Assembly (NCBI GenBank): GCA_949825045.1
Contig: OX463827.1
Span: 3,990,501 to 4,054,500, forward strand
Direction of reading: 5' to 3'
DNA: 64,000 nucleotides
Source: Argyresthia goedartella
Taxonomy: Eukaryota; Arthropoda; Insecta; Lepidoptera; Argyresthiidae
Shown here: one piece after another, positions 24,223 through 36,438 of the stretch
Layout: every line of letters begins with the position of its first letter
Position numbering within the stretch: position 1 is the first letter of the stretch
The notes under the pieces: model-generated
The model's input: only the letters and a program-made list of their open reading frames with translations
Database searches by the model: none
What the model was told of the DNA's origin: nothing
Program-made: the position numbers and the translations under genes

Positions 24223-25444
24223 TTTATTTTTATTATTCAAGAGTTAATTTCAAAGTTTTATAGTATCTGCATATTAAATTTTCTTTTAATTTTCAGTTTG
24301 ATACCTAAAATTCAATCTTTAAAATCAGATCATCCTAAATGTCATCCATTTTCTTGATAAAATTCGTAATATTTTTGTACAGCTGACACTTCAAAAGGTA
24401 ATCAAATTTAATAATGTTGTCTCATTAACACACAAAGTTTAATAAAGTTAGGAGTTTTTTTTCTTACAAAAATACAAAAATGTGTGCACTGAAGATAGAG
24501 TTTTCCTTAATTTCTCCATACAAAACGATTTCATAGGTAAAATATATTAAACAATTGTTATAATATTTATTACTTTTTGAATTAAAAAAATAAATTACTT
24601 TAGAAGGTTATGTATAAAAGTTTTATTATAGTTTCAGATTCATGTTTCTTTTTTGGTTTTAATGTTTAAATATTGTTGATTAAATGAAATGGTAGTAAAT
24701 TAATGAAAAATTGCTAATCCTTTAGAAGGTTTCGTATTGCCATGTGCAGGCGGTACAAGCCCCTTATAGACGATTAGAAGAAGGTTTCGTATGAAAGTTG
24801 TATCACATTTTAAGCTTCGTGCTTTTATGGTTTTATGGTTTAAATTAGACACAGTTCATCCATCGGGCCTACTTTAAATTCAAAGTCCGTCTCTATATGA
24901 AAAGACTATTATCGCGAAAAGGGGTCAAAATGGACGTATATTTAAAGAGGTGGCCGTGTGGTCCATTCGAAGTCGTGACTAAACCGTTTGAGTAAACAGT
25001 GCTGTGAAAAGAGACATCGATAAAAGGCCAGCCAATATCGACACGTCGATAAAATTATATTTTCTTTTAAAAACAAGTAACAAAATAAATCACAAGAATC
25101 GACAAGGCGTAAAATCTGCCAGCAATCGCAAATACTTGGTCAAAAACTTGGAAGATAAAAAATTATTAACATGAACATTTATTGAAGTCTTGAAGCTTGT
25201 AAATATATAACGGACTAAAAACAAATTAAATTACCAACACGATATTAAAAGACAAGCAAATTGCCATAAATAAAGTGTTTTCACGGTCACAATGCAAATT
25301 ACAAGCTGTTTTATTATGCGGAAAAGCAAACATTATCGATAATGGGCGCATCTCTAGAGTGTCGTGTGACAATCCTTGGCGTATACAATATTTATATTAA
25401 CTTCCTTATACTGTGATATGCTACAACCTTTTCTTTAATGCCAG
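24223..25444. other. No gene recognised
   Basis: AT-rich sequence. It could be intron if the BESS-like frame at 25445 is a real exon. No MADF-domain exon is visible. Confidence 0.4.
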
Positions 25445-25888
25445 CATACATTGAACACATTCGATACAAACAAACGAAGTTACAAGCACGAAGTAAAGCC
25501 ATGTGGGGAGTTAAAAACAGACGCGTTAGCACACGTCGGTGGAATAAATCAAGTAGGAAGTGGAAATAAGCAGCGCGATTTGGATAGTAATGACCAACCA
25601 TCACTTGGACCCATCGAAGATTCGATCAAAGAAGACCGAAATTTCTTCTTACCGATCGTTAGGAGAATTGCAATAATTGAAAGCTTTTCCGATAAAGAAA
25701 ATATGTACAAAATTCTGATTTTGCTTGATGTTTTAGAAACAGGAACGGTATTATCATCTGAGGGGAAAAAACAAAAGAACAAAGAATATTGCAACCATTC
25801 ATACGTTCCAGATGTAATTCGAATTTCAAATCGACGGCAAGGAGTGCCAGCATTACGAAAAAGGTTTCATCTCAAATCTCAACTGTGA
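25445..25888 (+). CDS. Possible terminal exon with a BESS-like motif
   Basis: An open frame of 147 codons with no in-frame ATG near its start but directly preceded by a splice-acceptor-like run (TTTTCTTTAATGCCAG, ending at 25444). Around 25634-25741 it reads EDRNFFLPIVRRI ... ENMYKILILLDVLE. The pattern of an acidic start, paired aromatics, alternating hydrophobics and a closing leucine-rich helix resembles the BESS protein-interaction motif of insect MADF-BESS regulators. The C-terminal 45 residues are basic (NRRQGVPALRKRF). A MADF DNA-binding domain, which normally precedes BESS, is not visible upstream in the window. It could be a real last exon, a decayed transposon-derived gene, or chance similarity. 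I see the frame and acceptor; the family call is inference. Confidence 0.3.
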   Translation, partial: HTLNTFDTNKRSYKHEVKPCGELKTDALAHVGGINQVGSGNKQRDLDSNDQPSLGPIEDSIKEDRNFFLPIVRRIAIIESFSDKENMYKILILLDVLETGTVLSSEGKKQKNKEYCNHSYVPDVIRISNRRQGVPALRKRFHLKSQL

Positions 25889-26308
25889 GTTATTTCCTGA
25901 AAACACAAAAGAATTAAATACCTCCAGGAGGCCACGTACCGAAGTTATTACAAAGCCGGGGCATAATCGCGTCCTCCCTTGTTCAGTCCTTTTGTTCCCT
26001 AAGACTAGGAAATGCTCAACATCTTCATTAATATTTCCTCCAGAGTTTTTGTCTTGCTGTTATTTAGTTGGATTACTGCGATTAAAAGGGATTCTCTAAT
26101 TAAAATGTCTGCTTTATCATATTATAATGTTGCAGTTATACAATTTTTGAAAGTTACTCTTTTATAGATATCTTTTTTCCAAATGTGCACACTCAAAAGC
26201 ATAAAACCAAATAATAGGTCAATATTTAAATAGGCCAAATCAAATCAATAGTTATTTATGGCTTATGTTTAATTGTTAACCAAATTAATTAAAAAGGTAC
26301 ATCCATTT
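25889..26308. other. No gene recognised
   Basis: AT-rich sequence downstream of the BESS-like frame. Nothing is supported apart from possible 3' flank. Confidence 0.45.
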
Positions 26309-26540
26309 TTATATTTTTTATCACAGATTAACATTTAGTTGATTAAATCACCAACATATTACACCCTATTTGATACTAAACTTCATGGTTTCGCTTCGCT
26401 TCGACTCCAGGTTGTGTTATAAAGTTGTGACCTAACCTAACCTAACTTTAGTATTCGGACAGATCTGAAGCAGCCAATGCGGTTCTGTGAAACTACATGG
26501 CCCACTAAATCTGGTGATCATTTAACATAGTTAACAATAT
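26309..26540 (+). repeat. Dispersed repeat K, left copy
   Basis: TTTTTTATCACAGATTAACA ... CCAACATATTACACCC ... CTTCGCTTCGACTCCAGGTT ... CGGTTCTGTGAAACTAC. The reverse complement of 27115-27345 follows the same order with moderate divergence. It contains a short (CCTAA)n run at 26431-26446. Class unknown. Confidence 0.7.
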
Positions 26541-27114
26541 ATTTGTTGCCGTTCTTTATTATTGCATAGATATTTACAAAACGCCATACACATCTTTAAA
26601 TTTTCCTCTTTAGTACATTGGGTCACCATGGGAGAAGGAGGGATCACTCCTACTAAAAAAATAAACAATATAGGTATCTAATATTTTTTCTTTTAAATAG
26701 GAAGTTACATTTGATCATACAAACGTCCACGACCTCGATTTAACTTGCTGAAATTACCGGAATCTAAGGCTGTAAGACATTAAACAGCAACGCGGAACTC
26801 CTATCTAACCTTGCTTTGAATCGATACATACACTCAGTAGAATCGATACATACGCTCAAACAGTAGGTTGCTTGCTTCTGAATTATGGAGTTTAGATAAC
26901 CTTCCTTATAAGGGCCCTAGAGCCATGTAAGGAAGTTTTCGACACTCAAGCCGAGACCAGTTTCAACGATGAAGATCATTATTACGGTACCTTCTTAGAT
27001 ATTTTAGATTATATTTGTATGTATGTATGAAGTGGTGATCCCACGAAATGAATAGGAAACTTTTTGGAGTTTCTTCGCCCGTCTCTTTTTGTTGTTTACA
27101 AATCTTGACTTACA
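26541..27114. other. Spacer between inverted K copies
   Basis: No gene. A short local duplication around ATCGATACATAC occurs twice near 26821-26860. A frame at 27089-27274 overlaps the K repeat and is not a gene. Confidence 0.45.
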
Positions 27115-27345
27115 AGTCTTGACTCCCAAATGTGCCCTCATAGTAGTTTCACAGAACCGTTGCAATAGGTCACTTTCTGTCCGAAAACGAAAGTTAGGTA
27201 TAGGTCACAACTTTGTAACACAACCTGGAGCCGAAGCGGAGCGGAGCGGAGCGAGGCGACCCCATGTAGTTTAGTATCAATTAGGGTGTAATATGTTGGT
27301 GAGTTAATTAACTAAATGTTAATTTGTGATAAAAAATCTACAACG
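27115..27345 (-). repeat. Dispersed repeat K, right copy (inverted)
   Basis: Inverted counterpart of 26309-26540. Its middle has a GCGGAGCGGAGCGGAGC pentamer expansion where the left copy has CTTCGCTTCG. The two copies bracket about 570 bases. Confidence 0.7.
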
Positions 27346-27982
27346 TCATTTCCTATAGGTGGCGGTAGAGGCGACTTTGTGCTCACGTCTACAAATAATA
27401 AAGATTTTTTGAATCTTTGAAACAGAAATACGTGAAATGTTCTGCAAGTGATTGTCGGATGGAACATTAAGAATGGATCGCACGTTTGCGTTGTCTTGTC
27501 GCTTATGTCGGCGCAAGGGCACCCAGTTCATTTCCTGGACAAGCAAAGCGTAGAGTTTTAATGTTCTAGAGCAGTTAGCGATTTAACTACTTACTTTAGG
27601 ATTGCATTGAATGTATAATGATTAAGATCACTTATTTTTCGACGCAGTTTTTATTGATGATACGAAGACGTTTAAATCTGTCTTCAACCGAAAAACAACG
27701 TTTGACTGTGCCAATCTAAGATGTTAAGATTCTACATTACAATAGTATTATATTAAAATGCTGCAATATATGCTAGTATGTAGTAAGTTATATAGTTTAT
27801 AGGCTTAATAGAGAAAGAAAATGAAAAGTTCGTTATTCCGCAATGGGGTATGTCAAGATCGTATTTGTTTTCAAAGTTTGCGGCGGAGCGATTGCGAGAC
27901 ATGAACTTTGCTTACAAGTCTAAGAGCTCACGACTCTTGTGTTACCGCTATAACCAACTATATGTACTAGCCTACAGCCATT
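27346..27982. other. No gene recognised
   Basis: Unassigned sequence; a frame at 27346-27546 (minus) has no known motif. Confidence 0.45.
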
Positions 27983-28354
27983 GGGGCTGTTCATTTGTTA
28001 CGTAAGACAGTTTTAAACTTTCTGACCCCCTTCCCCTCTACGTAAGAGAAAATAAGTCTTGTATAAACTCTCGGTCTCCTTTCAGGCATACGTAAGACCA
28101 AAATTGCATAGAAAATGTGGCAAAAATATAAAAACGTGTTCGTTTGTGTTATGAAAAAGTAAAGTTTTAATATAAAATTACACAATGTTTTATTCAAAAT
28201 GTGAATCAGGCACTAGGCTATAAAGTAATGATTTTTTGCTTACTTTTGCGATCTTACAGAAGTACTAGACCCCTTCCACCCCTATGTAAGAAACAACAAG
28301 ACTGGTTCGGAATCCGTTCCCCCAGATCGTTTTACGTAATAAATGAACTGCCCC
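27983..28354. mobile_element. MITE with GGGGCTGTTCATTT termini
   Basis: Left end GGGGCTGTTCATTTGTTACG and right end, reverse complemented, GGGGCAGTTCATTTATTACG form inverted repeats of about 25 bases. Just inside each end lies a C-rich patch (GACCCCCTTCCCCTCTACGT on the left; CCCCTTCCACCCC further in on the right). About 370 bases with no transposase. Similar termini are common in Lepidoptera in my recollection and often assigned to PIF/Harbinger-type MITEs, but I could not find a clean 3-base target duplication. Confidence 0.75.
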
Positions 28355-29984
28355 TGGGTGTCGTGACTGCCCCAAAGACCAATTTCAGTTTATCTTAACA
28401 TGCCTACGTCATGGGGAACTGATCGCTTGGAAAACCGGTTGTCTAAAGCTGTGCTGTGCCTAATGATTCGGTAGCTTTAATTAGAATTCAAATGTCGAAA
28501 TTTGTTGTTTCGGGTAACGATCGATTAGGCTGGGCGTAAAAAGAAAATTAATCATTATTGCACCATGATATTTGAATATAAAGCATTGCTTTCGATGTTG
28601 ATAGAAGTTTAAAGCTTAAGCTGGCATGGCAACAGGCGACGCAAAAAATCAACAGAGCACCTTCATTCGGAATATGCATTGCAAATCAATCTAGACCCGA
28701 CAATGGCAAAAAATAGGTAACAATAATTAACACCAGTAACCTGGATATGTTTTGGCAGCAGCAAAAAATCGACTAGGTACTATTAAAGTTCACCTTGGGA
28801 CTCGAATCGTGGGCGTAACCGAGTTGATTTTGCTATCTGAGTTACCCTTTTTTTGTTCCGAATAAAAATAACTTTGAACGCACAGAAAAAAGTGTGTGGT
28901 TTTTACACCCCTGGAGTTTAGTGAAAGTAGATTTGAATAATGTCGTTGTTATTGCTTTGCCCCGTTTTTATGGGGGGATAGAAGGAAAGGAAGATAGTCC
29001 GGAAAGTTTTCTGCTCAAGCCCCGCCGAATATGCTCCGGGTGGCAAATATAGAAAGTTTTGAGGTCGTACCTCAATTCACGAAGTTTGTAACGAGAGCTC
29101 ATTGCTTAGCTCTTTCGAGTTAATTCCATTTCGTGTGTGTTGATGCCTTTTCTGAACTATTAATATCGCGTGTGTTTTCTGAACTATTAATTAATGTGTG
29201 CTGTTTACTCTTGCTTTGTTGTTATGCGCAAGTTAAGAAATTTTGAAAATGTTTCTTACACAAATTGGGCTGTGAGTTAGCTTCGTTTCTTAACCTCTCA
29301 AAAACCGAGGGTAGTTGGGACGGGTCGCGATTTTGAATCTTATACCATAATAATAAAATTTAAAACCTATAACGGGAAAGTGGCCTTACCTCATGCCGGT
29401 GGTATTCAAGGGGTTAAGGCTATTGAGGCAGGTAGTAGTGAGGTATTTAAGTTCAATCTCCTCGTCACTTTATTTTACTACTGCTCCTAATATTCAACTA
29501 GTACCGGAACCTTGAACTAACTACCGGAATTGACGAAGCATTTCCTGCACAAAGTAGATGTTACTTCCGATGTCATTAACATTGAATTTATTTTAATTTT
29601 TATTCTGCCTTACACGTGTTATCATATCATAATAACAGAATAAAAGCAGCTTTAAAATTTGCAAGTCAAATTGTTCATCAATGAATAGATTCAAAATAAG
29701 TCGACCAGATCAAATCCTCTGCAATAGAGTTTAAACAGGTTTTCAATGATATTTCGTATGATAACAATATCAATAATAGGAAGGACGCCGACTTATAGGT
29801 GCAGCGCCATGCATACTAATATTTTGTAACCAGCTCTTTGGCAGCGGAAAATCGGACATGCCTGAAATAATAATCGCTCCACCCGCAATTAAACACTGAT
29901 TCTGAACCAAACATAAATCTTCTTTATAGTTGAGCGTAATTTTCCCGCAATTTTTCCCTATTCTAGTCGTGAGCTTATCTAACT
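28355..29984. other. Probable intron upstream of the SoxC exon
   Basis: AT-rich and without supported coding frames. The acceptor at 30007 requires an intron here, whose start and upstream exon I could not locate. The 148-codon minus frame at 29770-30216 overlaps the HMG box antisense and is a shadow. Confidence 0.5.
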
Positions 29985-30007
29985 GGTTTCGTTTTTTTTG
30001 TTCGCAG
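29985..30007 (+). promoter_or_regulatory. Splice acceptor of the SoxC exon
   Basis: Pyrimidine-rich GGTTTCGTTTTTTTTGTTCG followed by CAG at 30005-30007. The HMG-box frame continues upstream only as unrelated residues, so translation should enter here, in phase 0. Confidence 0.85.
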
Positions 30008-30733
30008 ACGAAGAAGAACAATCCCAACCACATCAAGAGGCCAATGAACGCTTTTATGGTCTGGTCACAAATCGAACGCAGGAAAATATGCGAGCAGACG
30101 CCAGACATGCACAACGCGGAGATCTCAAAAAACCTCGGCCGCGTGTGGAAGACGCTCAATGATGAGGAGCGCCAGCCCTTCATCGACGAGGCGGAGCGCC
30201 TGAGGCAACTACACATGCGCGAGTACCCTGACTACAAGTACCGGCCGCGCAAGAAGACGGCCAAGCCGCCAGTCAGATCCGGCGCCGTCACCAAGCAGAA
30301 GCGCAAGCAGAGGGCAGACTCCAACAACAACAGGGGCATGTCCAGGCGGCGATCGAGGCCGTCCCCCTCCAGCGTGTCCAGCATCTCTAGCATAGCCAGC
30401 GTCGACACGCCCGGCCCGCCGCCCCTGCCCGCGTCTCCCGCCGGCTCCCCTGACTCGCCAGAGTCCGCCTTCTACGAGGACACCCGGCGCGAGCAAGCGG
30501 ACCTCACAGACCTGTACTCCATCACGGACCTGCTCCCCCTGTCGGTAGAGGACTGTGAGGTGGACCTCGACGCGTTGACGACGGACATGGAGTCGTTCGA
30601 AACGGCCTCTTCCTCGTCAGGGTCGCATTTGGAGTTCTCATGCACGCCGGACGTGTCGGACATGCTGAGTGAGATCGGCATCGCGGGCGACTGGGTGGAC
30701 CATACCTTCTCCAGCTACCTCAATTCGTCTTAG
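30008..30733 (+). CDS. SoxC: SoxC-group HMG-box transcription factor, last coding exon
   Basis: Encodes the C-terminal 241 residues of a nuclear transcription factor that binds and bends DNA in the minor groove. Residues 8-83 (30029-30256) are a full Sox HMG box with the signature RPMNAFMVW, then [32 protein letters not shown] and [11 protein letters not shown]; these choices point to group C (Sox4/11/12, fly Sox14). A basic patch follows (KQKRKQR, residues 97-102; SRRRSR), then a Ser/Pro-rich linker (112-152) and an acidic region (175-205). The C-terminus, [13 protein letters not shown] then AGDWVDHTF, parallels the conserved SoxC transactivation tail. The stop is TAG at 30731. Coding starts at the acceptor; the N-terminal exon is missing from what I can see. 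The exon is much more GC-rich than its surroundings. In insects SoxC members act in differentiation and ecdysone-linked developmental programmes. Other Sox groups are unlikely given the tail. Confidence 0.95.
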   Translation, partial: TKKNNPNHIKRPMNAFMVWSQIERRKICEQTPDMHNAEISKNLGRVWKTLNDEERQPFIDEAERLRQLHMREYPDYKYRPRKKTAKPPVRSGAVTKQKRKQRADSNNNRGMSRRRSRPSPSSVSSISSIASVDTPGPPPLPASPAGSPDSPESAFYEDTRREQADLTDLYSITDLLPLSVEDCEVDLDALTTDMESFETASSSSGSHLEFSCTPDVSDMLSEIGIAGDWVDHTFSSYLNSS

Positions 30734-31251
30734 AGCGGTGCGCGGGTCGCTGATCCGGTTCCAATGATCTCATGTCGGCCCGAGGGCCGCTCGCTCGCTC
30801 ACGGAGGCCGACGACGCCGCGGCGAACGCTCAGCTCGCCGCCCCGCCTAGAGAGTGCCTACATCCAAAAAGACGTGTCGATTTTTGGATTCAATGTACAA
30901 AGTTATTTAATAAGGATCGAGGGTGAAAAGTTAATTTAAAGTCAACCCACTTTTGAGGTCGCATTCTTCTTCAGTTCTTATTTGATTACTTAATTTTGTA
31001 GAGTTACGACGAAATCTTATTTTCTGTTCGGAACGGCGGCCGTGAGTCGTCTTTTACTCGGAAACGCATCGGGTTTTTAAAAATATAGGCTGTGAGTTGG
31101 TTCTCGTTTTTAGTCATATTGCTTTCGTTCAGAAATCATATGATTGGACGCAATCCTATGGGATAGCTACCAAACGGCACGTCGCTGACGCATCTCAGTA
31201 AATAATTCCGTCTACACTCCGTCGTCTGGTATAGTAGGAAGGGCCGGCTGT

Positions 31252-31291
31252 TCGGCGAGCATTCGGTCATTTTCGGCGGACGGCTCGCCGA
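31252..31291 (+). other. GC-rich hairpin in the SoxC downstream region
   Basis: Nine-base arms TCGGCGAGC (31252-31260) and GCTCGCCGA (31283-31291) with a 22-base loop, inside a GC-rich patch (31240-31330). It could be an RNA structure in the 3' UTR. Confidence 0.45.
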
Positions 31292-33090
31292 GCGCCCGGT
31301 GGCAACTCGCGCCGCGTGGTCGCGTCCTTATTCTCCATATGTACAATATTAAATTTGGCTTCTAGTGCATTATTTAGGTTCGCAACCCTGTCACTTACCT
31401 TTTATTTCTGTAGAGATCTTGATTAAAGCATAAAATGAGGCAACCCTCCACTCCAGTCTGTCATACAGCAATTCGCAAGGTGAAGTGATGCGTCATTTTA
31501 GATTGATCGATGTTTACCTATATGTTGTAGGACATTCAACTTATCATTTAATTTGAGAGGTTTAGCTGAAATATGTAACCGTTCGAGTAATAGAAAAATA
31601 AGACTAGGTTATAGTCATGTCTGTCGTGCGTTAACTGTACGTAAGTTCACTTTATACTTTGATGCACACGTAGTCTATAGAATCAGTTTATATTTTCTTA
31701 TTATTGGAAGCTAATAGATATGTCGTTGAAAGAATTTCGGGATGCGTTGCAGAGTTTTGAGATTGTAATTGTGTTGGTTCGAGTTGGAATGTTGGTATTG
31801 GTATTTTGTACGTAAGTGTATTGTAATGAAAATCTGTTGTAAAGTTTGTAAGGAATGAAGATGTTGTATTAATATTGTAAAGAGGCACTAGGGATCGTTG
31901 CGAAGGGACACTTTGTTTAACATTTCCTACTCTTAGGCCTACTACTTCAAACGTTAGTCAACACTTTTATCTAAATCACTTTGACAACCCCATACAAATG
32001 TTTTATATGGAGTTGTCAAAATATTCAGAGAATAGTTTTGACCCATCTTCGCAGTAGTGGGCCTTACTTTCATTAATAATTTTCGTGCTATCTCTTGATC
32101 AAACAACGTTATTAGAACGATACATATCAATTATGGAAAGTAATGCTTCACGAGGCGGTGGGTTTTCGAATGAATAGGTTTGGTTTTCAACTCAAATAAT
32201 TTGCAGTTTGGGCTCTGTGATTTTAATTTTTGGATTCTAAATTATAAGGTTCTAGTTGAGACTGATAACGCATAGATTAGTTTTAGCTGCGCTAGCTTCT
32301 CTGTCTTTTTTATTTTTATCCGGGAATACTTCAAAAATGAAAATGAGTCATATATTTTTGAAACATTGGGTCACTGTGTAAAATTTCACTCTGTTAAGGG
32401 ATGATTTACTAATGACTAATCAGTTTTTATTTTAGTTTTGCGGTCGAATTCACACAGTGATAAATATGAAATAAATTGTATAAAGCTATCGCTAAAATCT
32501 GTCAATTCAGTGGAAATGGTGTCAGTTAGATAGGCAGTAAATATTACGATTTGCGTCGAGAAAACATAAAGCAACTTTCGGTCGGGGACAAATAATTTAT
32601 AAAGAGTTTATGGAAAATTGCATTGACGAAATTATTCTTAATACCCCAATATATATGTTGGAAGCACATGTCTATGACTGGTCTTACTTGCAACAATTTT
32701 CAACACAATTTTCCATTCGTCTTTGTAAGAAGTAGATTTCGTCTACGAACTAAATGATTTTCTCAAACACATACGAATCTAGAAAGACCTACTTCTAAAA
32801 CTGTTTTAGAATCTGAAAGATCAAAATTTGTAGGGTAGTTTGTGTCCCTAGAGACGTAAGTGATCCGTTGTGCTATTTCATAAGGAAAAAACAAAATGCT
32901 TTACCTATATTATATTCTTATAAATATATATGTAAAAAACAAGTTCATGTAAAATTAGTAAGTGTCTACGAAATCCAATTATGTATTGAAAAATCCGTGA
33001 AAACATGTTTAATGTACATTATGTAATGCGAAAGTATAATTTATATACTATTCTGTGTGTTGTAGTGGTATATTTATACTAAGAACAGAA

Positions 33091-33111
33091 AATAAATTTG
33101 TGCCTAATAAA
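33091..33111 (+). terminator. Candidate proximal poly(A) signals (two)
   Basis: AATAAA at 33091-33096 and again at 33106-33111. They are the first close pair downstream of the SoxC stop; use is unproven. Confidence 0.3.
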
Positions 33112-33865
33112 TATTATCGGAAAAAATCTTCAATATGTGAATATTTAGTAATGCTCAAAACTCTACTGTAAGCTCGTTATACACATTAGATGCTATTAAA
33201 ACGTATACATTTATGTTTGGATTCGATACCAGAGTATGCATTTTGTATTGAAGCTTGATAACGTTTCGTTCGTGAGAAAACTAAGCTATGAAATCTCTGA
33301 CCAATATTTTCAAATTCAGGATATATTGCTACAAAGTATTTTTTTACTTCCAATCTTGTTACGCAATGGTGATAATTTCGGAGATCCTCAGAAACTATGG
33401 ATAAAATGAATGTTAGGACGCCAATCGTTGTAACTCGTAGATAGAGACATGTCTAATGTCTGTCCATTTTCCCAAATTGACAATAATAACATCGATTCAT
33501 CTCCGCAACTTACCAAATTATTTATGACCTTTCTTTGAATTTGCCATCTAAATTAACAATAAGAGTGATTTCATTCAGTTAAAATGCTTATGTGCAGACT
33601 AGGATATCTACTAAATGATAAAATACATAAAAACTGCAACGATGACAAAGCAATACAATATGATCAAGCTTTTACAATCATTCAATCGCTCAATGCTAAA
33701 TATAAATAAATAATTGCCTGGCTGGCTGGTCGTAGATTTTTGCTTCAACATCGAATTGTAGATTTATTGTTGTCGAATTCTATAATAAACTTTACCTTCT
33801 TTCATATTTGATCCTTATAATATTATCAATTCAATTATTTAATGTTACATCCTATTTGGACTATT

Positions 33866-33950
33866 GAAATATGGCTCAATCTTACTCGTAGCCGGGTAAA
33901 GGCCTTTTCCCCTCGTTAGGGACATTAATAGGCTACACTCATTATTATTT
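33866..33950 (+). repeat. Fragment of repeat L
   Basis: TATGGCTCAATCTTACTCGT, then CCGGGTAAAGGCC and GGGACATTAATAGGCT followed by ATT repeats. The same string with small changes ends the insertion at 63336-63410 (ATGGCTAACCTTACTCGTAT ...). It looks like the 3' end of an interspersed element. Confidence 0.65.
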
Positions 33951-36432
33951 ATTACATCCTATTTATTTTCTGTACTACCTCTTTGTTTTCTGCAGTTATC
34001 AATTGTCCTGATTCTATTGATTTTCCGAAATTCCTTAAAATTTTCCTCAATGTTGTATATATTCTAGGACTTATTATAATCATTGTATTGTAAATAAGTA
34101 TCTATTAAAATGTTAATGATAAAGAAAAGTCAAAATAAAGCGATACTGTGAGAAAACATTAGAGGGTATATTTAGACGTCTCAAAAATATATCATAGAAG
34201 ACGTAGTTAGTTGTTGTAGGATATAATAATGATAATCCATAATTGTAAGTTTATTAATGTACTGCATCCTTTCCGCATTTTTATCGGATTGCATGGAAAT
34301 TAATTGAGCTTTTCAAATCGCTTACACGTGCTTAGGACTTAGGATGTAACATCAGCAATTAAAATACATGATTGAAAACCAGTAGATTAGAATGAGTAAT
34401 ATAATATTGTGGATTAATACATGGTTACAACAATTGTCGCGTAACCGACTTTTATTATGTAATTTTAGTGAGTTATACAAATCGTGGACACTTAACAAGA
34501 TATGTATAATTTGCTAATATAAGGGTATAAATGTTAGTGAATTATATTTCACAGAACTGAAGCGTTATAATATTCTAATCGTTGGTTATTATGTTGTTTG
34601 AAATTAAAAGTTATTATATCTCTCTGTACGATATGTATTTTATCTGTCAATACTGTTGTTGATTTAATTTATAAGCGATTTCTATCTTAAGAACTATCCC
34701 TTCGTTTAATACAACTTTTCAGGCGCAACGAATTTCTTAAATTTCTTACGTGTTTGGTCTGCACAACTCATTTGACATATTGTTAATAATAATCTATTAA
34801 CTGGTATCTAATTGGTGTCTATAAGAAGGTTAACATAAAAACAAACGATATATAAAATTATTCATGTACCTATGTCAACAACAATCTGTAGTAAAAACAT
34901 ATAAAAGTAATAATTAATAAGTTATTTAATATCTGAAATGCAGTTGACGTAGTCATGTCATTATGTAATTGTTTTAATGATAAAATAATAATGTTAAACA
35001 AACGAAATCTTCGCACAATCTGAGTCAAGGAACTAATATAGAACTTACAATAAATAAATATTGATAAGTAACTATCGTGTTTAAGTCTGCAGAAGTACTT
35101 TTAGTCAAGGTATGCAAACTAGTAGTAAGCAAATTGCATTACTGATGACTTTTTCGGTTGATCATTATCTAGAACTGCTAAGCGTAGTATACGTAAAATA
35201 TATAATGTGTTTCGGCTGCGTAAGCTTTCGTGAAAAAGGTTGATTTCCATGGTCGTTGTAAATCCAGTTTCTTATTAATGTAAATATTATTTCGTTGATC
35301 AAATCATTAGGAACAAAATATGTCGAAATGGTCCATTAAATTTTATCACGTAAACTTAAGATTGTAATTTAAAAAAGGGAGTAGCGTTGAATTAATTATT
35401 ATAAGAACAAAAATGTGTGTGCTTAAAGTATTATTGTAATGCGAGAATTACATGCCAAAATAAACTCCTTCTTTTTGAAGCAAGGCTTTTGGGTAGAGTT
35501 TTGTAAGGATTGTATACTGAAAAGTTATCTGTAAGTGAATTTATTAGAATCATTTCGCTTCCTTTTGCCATTGGTCTTTGTAAATATGTATCTTGTTAAA
35601 ATCTTGTAAGGCCACAGGTTTTGTTCACGGAATAATTAACGACTCTTAGTTCAGCAAACTCTCGAGTGTTCCGAATCATTCTAGTCTTTGCAAATTTATA
35701 GCAGTGTTTTAATGTACAAATAACAAATCCTGTAGTCTTTTATTCAGACATTTTCATACATTTTCTTCAGGGAATGCCGCATTGACTTTATTTAATTCTG
35801 TAATCTTCACTCAAGCCTATTTTGTAAATGCTTTTAACTATCGATTTTTAGTTTTTTTTTTATAAAATTTTATACCAAAAAAATATGAAGCTCTTAGACA
35901 CCGTTACCGATGGATCTCTTTTTAAGTAACACTTATTCAGTTTAAACCGAAAATATTGATCGGCTTACCAAATATGAGAACGTGTTAGTTTTCAACGAAA
36001 TTATAGATTGATTTCGAAATATTGTAGATATTAGAATTGAGCAGAATTATCTTAAGCGTTTTTGGAACTGCTAAAACGCACGGTTTATAATAAAACGACA
36101 CAAAGATTTCAATGTCCCTATATTGGGTTTATTTTTTAAATGTCTTTTGTCCAACAATATAGTTTAAGGTGTTTATTTGTATCAGTAAGTTTTTGTCAAG
36201 GGAGGACAAAGTGGTCTTATAAGTCTTATATTATATAACCCAACATTTCTTTACCCTCGACCGATGTATAAATTATTGTCGTATAGGTTTCTACTATAAT
36301 TGCATATATGTACGTAGACTTTAAAACTGTTAAGTATGAAATAACAATACTGTAGAGTTATAAATTTAAGGCAACGTGTACATTTTGTATCGTACTTTGT
36401 TTCAATAATGAATATATATTATTATATGGTAA

Positions 36433-36438
36433 AATAAA
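36433..36438 (+). terminator. Candidate distal poly(A) signal
   Basis: AATAAA in an AT-rich context, followed by a T-rich stretch (36446-36470). It is the last AATAAA before transposon-rich sequence resumes. Confidence 0.25.

Larger units (their letters stand above)
30734..36438 (+). other. Candidate long 3' UTR / downstream region of SoxC
   Basis: After the stop about 120 GC-rich bases continue, then AT-rich sequence nearly free of recognisable transposons for 5.7 kb. AATAAA signals occur at 33091, 33106, 35459 and 36433, and a small hairpin at 31252-31291. No coding frame over 66 codons is noted. This would fit a long AU-rich 3' UTR with alternative polyadenylation, but transcription is not proven by the sequence. 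Confidence 0.45.

Noticed and set aside
29770..30216. 148-codon minus-strand frame over the HMG box
   Set aside because: Antisense shadow of the SoxC exon; no independent motif.
30209..30496. Gly/Arg-rich minus-strand frame
   Set aside because: A composition effect of the GC-rich SoxC linker read in antisense.
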